Assembly (NCBI GenBank): GCA_027943245.1
Contig: JANDJZ010000223.1
Location: 1 to 64,000 of the forward strand
Reading direction: 5' to 3'
Source: Acanthamoeba sp. SK_2022b
Lineage: Eukaryota; Discosea; Longamoebia; Acanthamoebidae
DNA length: 64,000 nucleotides
This document shows positions 56,756 to 64,000 of this stretch, in pieces. The notes beneath the pieces are model-generated. The model was not told the origin of the DNA, searched no databases, and worked only from the letters and a program-made list of their open reading frames with translations. How positions within the stretch are numbered: the first letter of the stretch is position 1; each line of letters starts with the position of its first letter. Position numbers and translations under genes: made by a program.

Positions 56756-56986
56756 GCAACCGGTAGGAGTTAAAGTCCCTCCAGCTTTCGGCTATCAAGT
56801 GTTTATTGTCTGCGCGGCGAGTAGAGCAGAGACAGTGATGAGAGAGATAATGAACACATCAACCAAGGTCGGCCAAACAACGAGAGCGGCATCCAATGCT
56901 GCTCCCGCGAACGGCGACCCCGCTTGGTACCACAAAAGTGTGAACTGGGGGCGATAGTGAGCTGGGGGCCTCAACCTGCGCCCTCC

Positions 56987-57328
56987 CTAGTTGGGGTGCG
57001 ACTTGCGCGAGCGCGGGCTGAGGACGCTCTGGGCCACTTCGTCGTTGATGGTGCCCACGTATTCCCACACGTGCTGCTGCTGTCCCTCCACCTGGGCAGC
57101 GGAAGGGAGTGAAAGAGAGAAAGACGGCGAGGTCAGTCTCTCACGCAGCTGTCAGGGAGGAGCGGAGAGGTAAGGGAGCGGTACCATCTGTTGGTAGGCC
57201 TTGATTCGCGTGTCGGCCAGGAGCCTCTTCTCGGCCACGGCCCACAGCGCCAGCCTGTCCTTGATGGACGAGTACCGCGCCTTGAAGTGCGGGTCCTCAA
57301 GGAACAGCTGATCCCTGCACACACGCAC

Positions 57329-57397
<69 letters not shown>

Positions 57398-59242
57398 CAG
57401 TATTGTCGTAACGCAAAGCGATGGAGAGACGGCCGAGAGATACCTGAGATGGATGACGGGGATGTGGACGAGGCCTTCGTTGCGCTTCTTGGTCTGCTTG
57501 AGCATCTCCTTGGCGCTCTGGACCAACGTCTCGATGTCCTCCTCGAGCTCGGCCTTCTTTCGCTGCTGCTGGAGGTAGCGCCCGACGGCGGCCAGGACCA
57601 CCACCGTGCCCACGATGTACCAGATATGCTCGAGGGCCGCCCGCCGTACCATGCACGCCAACGGCAGTTGCACGTCCCTGCAATCCATCAACAGCCCAGT
57701 GAGCAAGCCGTGTGGGTGGGTGTGTGTGTGTGGAGGGGGAGAGCTACGCGGTGTCAAAGGTGAAGTTGGCGCCAGAGGGGCGAATGGTGATGCTGCTGTG
57801 AGCCGCGGGCCGCTGGAGGTCCTTCTTCATGTCGTAGAAGGCCTCGTTGAACTTGGACTCGTCCCAGGGGAAGAGCGCGGCGTCCTTGGCCTTGTGCTTG
57901 AGGATCTCGCGGAGCTCCTGCTCGCTCATGGGGAGCGGCGGCACGTCGTAGCCGCACTGGTGCTCGCCCGCGCGGGCGGCGAGGGTCTTGTGGGCGGCGT
58001 CCTTGCAGAACTCGATTGCGCGGGCAATGTCCTTGTCGCGCGCGCAATGGACGCCGCCGCTCACCTCGTAGCCGCGCATGCACTTGATCAGCCGGCCGTC
58101 CTTGCACACGCCAAAGTTGGGGCAGTCGACGCAGGCCACCGGCTCGCGGGGCTTGGCCTTGGGGTCCTGCCAATGGTCGCTCGTGTCGCAGAAATAGGGC
58201 TTCTCCTGGAAATACGACGGTAGCTGGCCGTACAAGAACAGGCCCGCGCCCACCGCCGCGGCGAGCGCCAGCAGGGCAAACAGCAGCCACGGCGCGTTGC
58301 TGCGGCCGCCGCTCTTGCTGCGGGCCCGCTGGGACGCGACGATCCGGCGCACCTGGTCGCGGGTGTCCCCCGCGTTGCCTCCCGTGGCGGCGGCGGTAGA
58401 CGGGACGGCGATCTTGGGGTAGGAGACGGTGCCGGTGGCGAGGGTGGTACGACGAGAGGCCGACTTCGGGGAGAGGATCGCAGAGGAGGTAGAGGAAGAG
58501 GAGGAGGAGGTGGAAGAAGATGAAGATGATGAGGAGGAGGAGGAAGGGCGGACAGAAGACGGGATCGGCGCGTCGTCTGTGGAGGTGCCGGCGGTCTTAG
58601 CCTGCTTCTCGGGCGCGAACAGACGTCGTGGCATACTCGCAGCAGACACGGGATCAACTAGTTGGGCAGATCAGCAGCGAGATAGAGATCGTGAGTAGTC
58701 GGAAGCGCCCCAGATGGAACGGAAAGAAATCCGCAGAAGGTAGCCGCAGCGGCGGTGGAGGGGATACCTTTGGCTGCAGGCGTGGTGGGGCCTGTCTGCG
58801 TGGGCTTGGCGGATTGTGACGCAGGCTTGGAGGCCTGAACGACTGCCGGTGATGCTGGCGCGGCCGGTCCGGAGGGCAATGCTGCACATGTGAAGGAAAA
58901 TTTACATGCATGATGAAAATCTCTCGCAAGCAAGGAAACAAGAGACGGGGGAAGCGTACTGTGGATGGTCTTTCGCCTGTCTACAAAATCGGTCTGGGCT
59001 TTGTCCTTGCCGGCTGCGAGCGCAGCAGCTGACGTACCGGCAATGGATGCGCGTGGGCCGGGAGTGCGCGATCGTGCATTGCGAGACTCGAGAAGAGGCA
59101 CGACGTGCTTGCGGTAGAGCTCGACGTAGAAGCCCTTTTTCTCTTGATGCGCAGGCAACTGATCCCCGAATCCTTCTTGGGTAAGGATGGATTTCAGTTT
59201 CGTGATTGTCAACTGATTAGGGTCTGGGATCTCGTAATTCAT
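56987..59242 (-). CDS. HeH/LEM-type inner nuclear membrane protein with MAN1/Src1 C-terminal domain
   Basis: ATG at 59242. The N-terminus is a HeH fold: MNYEIPDPNQLTITKLKSIL, then TQEGFGDQL and KKGFYVELYRKHVVPLLE. Pro/Ala- and Ser-rich linkers follow, then a membrane segment APWLLFALLALAAAVGAGLF. The lumenal domain is cysteine-rich (FCDTSDHW, CVDCPNFGVCKDGRLIKC), as in the MAN1-Src1p C-terminal family. A second membrane segment HIWYIVGTVVVLAAVGRYL precedes a coiled coil (QQQRKKAELEEDIETLVQSA) and a helical end, RKSHPN (stop 56987-56989). This is the two-pass topology of Src1/Heh1/MAN1 proteins, which tether chromatin at the nuclear envelope. One intron carries a long TG repeat (sense). Confidence 0.85.
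57331..57396. repeat. CA/TG repeat in an intron of the HeH/MAN1-type gene
   Basis: About 33 CA units (TG on the sense strand), ending close to the acceptor before DQLFLEDPHFKARY. Confidence 0.95.
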
Positions 59243-59451
59243 TTTCCCCTTTATTGTGGGCAGGTGGTGATGTGAGATGGCGGCAGTGCAGAGCGAGATC
59301 GCCAGGAGCAACCGTTCCAATCGTTCGCGCGCAACACGAACGTTTTTGGAGGGAAGGTATGGTCACCTTCCCGAAATTTCCAGAAGGCAACAGAAAAGTT
59401 TAGGAAAAATATTTTCCACCTTTTGTAGGAATCTCATCAATCGATTCGACA

Positions 59452-60228
59452 ATGGCAGCTGCAGGTCAGGTCAGTGCGCGCCCACCGGTGGTAATTGACA
59501 GGGAAAAGGTAGGCCGCACTTCTCATTGATGAACCACACCCAATACACGCAAAGCGTCTAAAAGAAACGGATTGCCCGGCCCCACCCCCACTCGCTGATT
59601 GATTGCTTCTCCATGCCAGGTGTGCCCTCTTCTTCTGCGAGTGTTCATCAAGGTTGGTAGCCACCACCGTGTGGAGGACTTCCAAGCACGCGGCCGGGAG
59701 CCCTCTGAGGAAGTGCAGATCTACACCTGGTGCGCGCTCTTCTCATCTTGAACGCGCATGCCTGCGTGCACGCCTCGTTCTTGCAAACTGGCAAGCTGCC
59801 GCCGCTCAAGATGGTGCCCAAGCACTCACATCTGAACCTGTCGGATTGCAGGAAGGACGCCACGCTACGCGAGATGGCTAACCTCGTCAAGGAGGTCAAC
59901 CCCACCGCCCGCAATAGCCGCGCGCGCATGTCGTTTGCCCTTGTGTTCCCCGACCACAGGTGACCTTCTTTGCTCAAGCACGCCATGCCTCCACGCGCAC
60001 GCCGCACGGAGGCAGCACAGGGAGTTTAAGCTGTGGCCATGCTGTAGTGCTGAAGTTGACCTTATCTTTCTTTGCGTGGTATGAACCAAACCACACAGGG
60101 GTCGCTACCAGATCAAGAATGTTGGGGTGGTCTTCTCTGCAAAGCGTTCAGAGGACGATAGGAAGACTCTCGACGCTGTCCGCTTCGTGACCGGCGACTA
60201 CCTCAGCGTGGCCATTCACGCCGACTGA
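59452..60228 (+). CDS. SAP18: SAP18 (Sin3-associated / ASAP complex subunit)
   Basis: Ubiquitin-fold protein of the Sin3 deacetylase and splicing-linked ASAP complexes. Four exons: MAAAGQVSARPPVVIDREK, then VCPLLLRVFIKVGSHHRVED through EVQIYTW, then KDATLREMANLVKEVNPTAR through ALVFPDHR, then GRYQIKNVGVVFSAKRSEDD through VTGDYLSVAIHAD (TGA at 60226-60228). The family signatures DREK-x-CPLLLRVF, QIYTW-x-DATL and GDYL-x-(I/V)AI are all present. Normal length (about 130 residues). Head-to-head with the HeH/MAN1-type gene, 209 bp apart. Confidence 0.93.
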
Positions 60229-60467
60229 GCTCCGTCAAATGATGAGTGTTCCTTCTTCTCCCATTTTCACTTCCCACTAAACACACGTCGCCCTGCCTCC
60301 ACTCCAGCGCCCACCGCGTTTGGGCAGCTTTCTCTTGGGCTTGTTTTCCTCCTCTGGCTGTTGATATTTTTTGCCGACACAGAGAAATGGCGGGAATCCC
60401 TCACTTCTCCGCCAGAGCGAACGTTTGCCGGCACGGGCACTACGATTGAAAGGTCAAGCGATCGAAG

Positions 60468-62534
60468 ATGGGAAACGAAGCCTCTGCCCCGATTCCGTAC
60501 AATGTGCAGATAGAATGGACTAAGTTGCTCGGTCCTGGCTCCGCAGCAGTGCCTGCAGGCCGTGAGGGACAAGTAGCGGCATCGTGGGAAAACAAATTGT
60601 ACGTCTTTGGAGGGGGCTCGAGCGGCGGAACCCAACAAGCCGACATGTGGACCTTCGATCTGGGTAAGTGTCTCCACCGACCGTTGGCGCTCCATTCCGC
60701 CTTTTGACCGTCTTACCTTTAGACTCCAACGAGTGGAAGGAGGTCGCCACCAGCGGCAATGGTAACCCCCATACTCCTGCTTGTGTGCAAAGCGCATTGC
60801 TTACCCGTCCTTGTAGCTCCCTCTGCACGCACTGGCGCTTGTGCCGCTGTGGTCGATGGACGCATGTTCGTATTTGGAGGCATGGACATGGAGCGAGGCT
60901 TCCTTGACGACTTCTACGCCTTCAACATCGGTACTCACCTCTCTTTGTCGCTTCTAAGTCGCGTCCTCATCGCCATTACTTGGGCCTGGTTCTGCAACCT
61001 CACTCTCCTCCAGCCGAGGGCAGGTGGGATCGGGTCCAAGCTGCCGGAGCGGGGCCCACACCTAGGGACAAGAGCGCCGTCTGCGTTATCGGCAAGTAAG
61101 TACCGGAAACTGCTCGTCTTCTTTTCTTCTTCTCGGCTTTGGTAGGAGACTGACTTTACGATGACAACAGGAAGCTGTACTTCTTTGGCGGCTTCGGGCC
61201 AGTCGAAGCTGAGGTGGAGATGCCTGATAGGGCTGACGACGGCGAGGACGAGGATGAGGATGAGTACGAGGACGAAGGGCCCGCCATGAACTTCAATTGG
61301 TTCGATGACCTGTTCGTCTACGATACGGGTGCATTTCACCTGCTCGGGCCTTTCCTTGTGTGACTCGACCTCGTGCTCACCTGTGTGCGTCGTGTAGAAA
61401 CCAACACGTGGCAGCAAGTGGAGGCCAAGGGCCAGATACCTTCTCCGCGGGCTGCCTTTGGCATGGACGTGGTGGGCAGCTCCATCTACGTGTTTGGCGG
61501 CAGAGACACAACCAAGAGACAAAACGATCTCTACATGGTGCGGCCCATCTCTCAACGACACGACAGTATCGCCTCAATAACATTCACACTTTCGCTTCTC
61601 TTCGCCTTCAGCTCGAGACAACGACCAACACCTGGTCCAAGGTACCTACAGGCTCTGTAAGACCTCTGAGGCGCCTCCAAGACCTGCCCTGCTCACCACT
61701 TCGATTTGCCTCTCCTTGCTCGTGTTACACGCAGCTTGCGGTGTCTGGAGCGGCTCCGGCTGAGCGTTCTTTCCACACCTTCACATCGCTCGCCCCGGCC
61801 GGAAAGCAGCAGCTGGTGCTCTTTGGCGGTCTGTCTTCCACCAACGTCCTGCTGGACGACGTCCACATCTTTGACGTTGGTACGGTTCCCCTTCCCCCCC
61901 ACGCACGCATCTCGGGCATGCGTGCCTTCCTCACACCTTGCCTACATGGCGCAGCTACGTCGGCCTGGGTCCAACCCACCATCGCTGCCTCCGACAACAG
62001 GATCAATGCTCGCCGCTTCCACTCGGCAGTCCTCCACAACAGGTCCTCCTTCACTTCTTCTTCTTCTTCTTCTGTTTATGTTTCTGATCGTTTCAAGTTG
62101 TTCCCTGGCACAGGTCGCTGGTCGTGTTTGGCGGTTCGAGCAACTTCAGCCCCGACACGCAGGAATGCCTCACCTTCCACAGCGACACGTTTTCGCTCGA
62201 TCTCGGACCAGTCTTGGAGGCTGCTCCGGTGACCATTCCGCCGCCTCCTATGTCGACGCCGACCACCCCGGCGGCTTCCTCCTCCACAGGGCCGTCGGTG
62301 AGCTTCACATGTACTCCCCCTCTCTCCATCCATGAACATCTCGAAGTACACTAATTGGGCAATCAGCTTCCTCCACGCCAACAGAAGAAGAAGGCGAGGA
62401 AGGAACTGCAAGAGGAAAGAAGCGAAAGAGCGACCAGATCGAAGGGTCTGCAGGCACAGGCAACGGCGAAGAGGAGGAGGAAGAGGAAGAGGAGGAAGAA
62501 GGGAAACAACAATGAAGCAAGACTTCATCCATGA
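60468..62534 (+). CDS. Kelch-repeat beta-propeller protein
   Basis: ATG at 60468 (MGNEASAPIPYNVQIEWTKL). Repeated kelch blades: NKLYVFGGGSSGGTQQADMW, RMFVFGGMDMERGFLDDFYA, KKLYFFGGFGP, SSIYVFGGRDTTKRQNDLYM, QQLVLFGGLSSTNVLLDDVH and SLVVFGGSSNFSP. Each has the FGG strand and a downstream W or D anchor (for example NEWKEV, NTWQQV, NTWSKL). Blade 3 carries an acidic insertion (ADDGEDEDEDEYEDEG). The C-terminus is a Pro/Thr linker followed by a strongly basic tail (KRRRKRKRRKKG), possibly a nuclear localisation signal, ending ARLHP (TGA 62532-62534). MG-x3-S at the start could allow myristoylation. The partner is unknown. Confidence 0.85.
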
Positions 62535-62676
62535 AAGAACAACGGTCGCCAAGGAAGGAGAGATGGGAATGCAACGTGACACATTTTTGGTAGTAACTGA
62601 CCAACTTGACTAGCGAAACGAGATCTGCGTGGCGGAACAGGGCAAAAAGGTGATGCAAGGGGCCAACATGTGAAGA

Positions 62677-62905
62677 CTAGAAGCAGTCCTCCTCGTCCCA
62701 CACATCCTCGTCCTCCCACTCTTGGCCATCCTCGCCGCCATCTGGTTCGTCATCATCGTCTTCGTCGAACTTGAGGTCGATGGCCGCACGCAGCGTCTGA
62801 GCGATCACCGAGAGCGACATGCTCGACTGGCGCTTTCGTTTCTGTGTGCGCACGACAAAGACGCTCGTCGGATCAGGCAGGCCGCGCTCTGTGCATCATC
62901 CATGA

Positions 62906-62953
<48 letters not shown>

Positions 62954-63917
62954 GTAATGTCATCTAGGAAACTCACCTTTCGAAGGGCTTCGATGTCGAT
63001 TTTGTTGAGTTGCTTGCCGGCCTTGATCTGCGCCAGCAGGGACGTATTGCCTGGCACGCTGGTCGAATGCATAGCGAGGGGGAGGAGGAAGGCTCGTCAA
63101 TGCGCGCGTCACGCGAGGAACGGAGTGGCGATGGTGAGCTGGAAGCGAAGTGTTACCTCGACTGGCCAGAGGCGGTGAGGGGCGCCGGCGCCATTGGAGC
63201 CGTCGGAGCCGTCGGGGCCATGGGCGCTGCCGGCGCCGCAGGAATGGCCGAGTAAGATCCTGAGCGGTTGGGTGTCGGCTGCCGAGCAATCCAAGTAGGT
63301 AAGCCGAGCCAACCAACCATAAGATCATGAAAATAAGAAAAACCAATTAAAAAAAGAATCGTGCTGCAAAAAGCAAAAAATAAATTTAAAAATGCTGTGA
63401 GCAAATACCGCGGGAGCTGCGATGGCAGCCTGGGTGGTGAGGGTGCGCGCCACGGCGGTAATGCTGGCGACGATAAGCTGCGAGATCTGCGCAGAGAACG
63501 AGGCAGCTTTCTGATTGGAGGCGTAGCGCTGCTGGAAGGCCGCCAGCTTGGCCTGCACGCTGGCCAGCTCCCGGAGCAGCTCGTGGACCGACTGTAGAGG
63601 AGCAGTGAGCCAGCCAGCGAGCGAGGTCGAGTCGGGGGCGATTGTACCTCTTCCCGCTTCTTCTGCTCGATGGCGTACTCGATGAGTTCGTTCTCGGCCT
63701 TGGCCTGCGCGTCTTCGGCGGTGGCGATGGCCGTCTCCAACGTTTCCATCGTCGCCAGCACCTGGCCCAGTCTCTGCACGATCGCTGCGTTGGCCTGCGT
63801 GCGCGCGTAGGAGCTCTTGCGCACGCTCTGCCTCGCCTGCGAGTGGGTGGAGGCGCGGCCGGCCGCGGGCCCTCCCGGCTTCTCCGCCGTGCTCTTCCTG
63901 CCGTGCATGGCCTCCAT
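62677..63917 (-). CDS. Coiled-coil protein with acidic C-terminal tail
   Basis: Chosen ATG at 63917 (MEAMHGRKSTAEKPGGPAAG). A helical region reads RTQANAAIVQRLGQVLATME and TAIATAEDAQAKAENELIEY, with heptad-like spacing. A second helix follows (LLRELASVQAKLAAFQQRYA), then an Ala/Pro repeat (PAAPAAPMAPTAPTAPMAP). The end is very acidic (EDDDDEPDGGEDGQEWEDED, then VWDEEDCF; stop 62677-62679). No family recognised. A purine-rich acceptor-like site just before the ATG means an upstream exon beyond 63,940 is possible. Confidence 0.55.
62903..62953. repeat. ACGC tetranucleotide repeat
   Basis: About 12 units of CGCA, in an intron of the coiled-coil gene. Smaller copies of the same motif occur at about 1,161-1,187 and 35,254-35,270. 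Confidence 0.9.
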
Positions 63918-64000
63918 CTTTTTCCTGTGCGCGTGTGGCCCACACGAAACCGAGATCAGAGTGTTTGAAGAGATGGGCTAGCGTGTGAACTGCTCTCCGT

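Overview
The window is nuclear DNA of a free-living amoeba, most likely Acanthamoeba. Genes are intron-dense and GC-rich, with short GT-AG introns (many donors read GTACG or GTGAG), intergenic gaps of roughly 60-500 bp, and long intronic microsatellites. The proteins are an amoeba-like mix: an extended Rac GTPase, a CLU-like/beta-trefoil giant, a TBC RabGAP and a HeH/MAN1-type nuclear-envelope protein. The species is inferred from style and gene content, not from a search.

Left part (1-17,900): a DHHC palmitoyltransferase, a truncated gene, a short-chain dehydrogenase (SDR), a TatD nuclease and a second SDR are separated by three islands (about 2,290-7,840, 9,600-11,970 and 15,720-16,850). 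These islands are AT-richer and almost free of CpG, and two hold broken transposases. One is a DUF7869-type element with about 130-150 bp inverted repeats; another is a Tc1/mariner/IS630-like DDE relic. Between TatD and the third island lies a spliced, apparently non-coding plus-strand gene (about 13,800-15,710). One of its introns carries a well-formed C/D-box snoRNA, and three others carry near-identical copies of a 75-nt structured element that I cannot assign to any family.

Middle (18,000-39,650): a run of minus-strand genes (possible membrane protein, damaged 3'-5' exonuclease, T4-Rnl1-like RNA ligase, SIR2-like protein). Then a HAD-like protein, a myristoylated EF-hand protein, a universal-stress-domain protein with an acidic N-terminus, a TATA-driven secreted protein, a UAS/UBX protein (FAF2-like), a HalD-like Fe(II)/2-oxoglutarate oxygenase with an H-x-N instead of H-x-D site, DUS2, and a Rac GTPase with a long novel C-terminal extension.

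Right part (39,650-64,000): a degenerate duplicate and an intact methyltransferase-like gene, a TBC RabGAP, formate-tetrahydrofolate ligase, a small conserved-looking gene, a gene of about 7.9 kb joining a CLU-like region to fascin-like beta-trefoils, the HeH/MAN1-type protein, SAP18, a kelch protein and a coiled-coil protein. Most genes here are housekeeping and show no shared pathway. Start codons and splice sites are by eye; spans and main domains are more reliable than individual exon ends.
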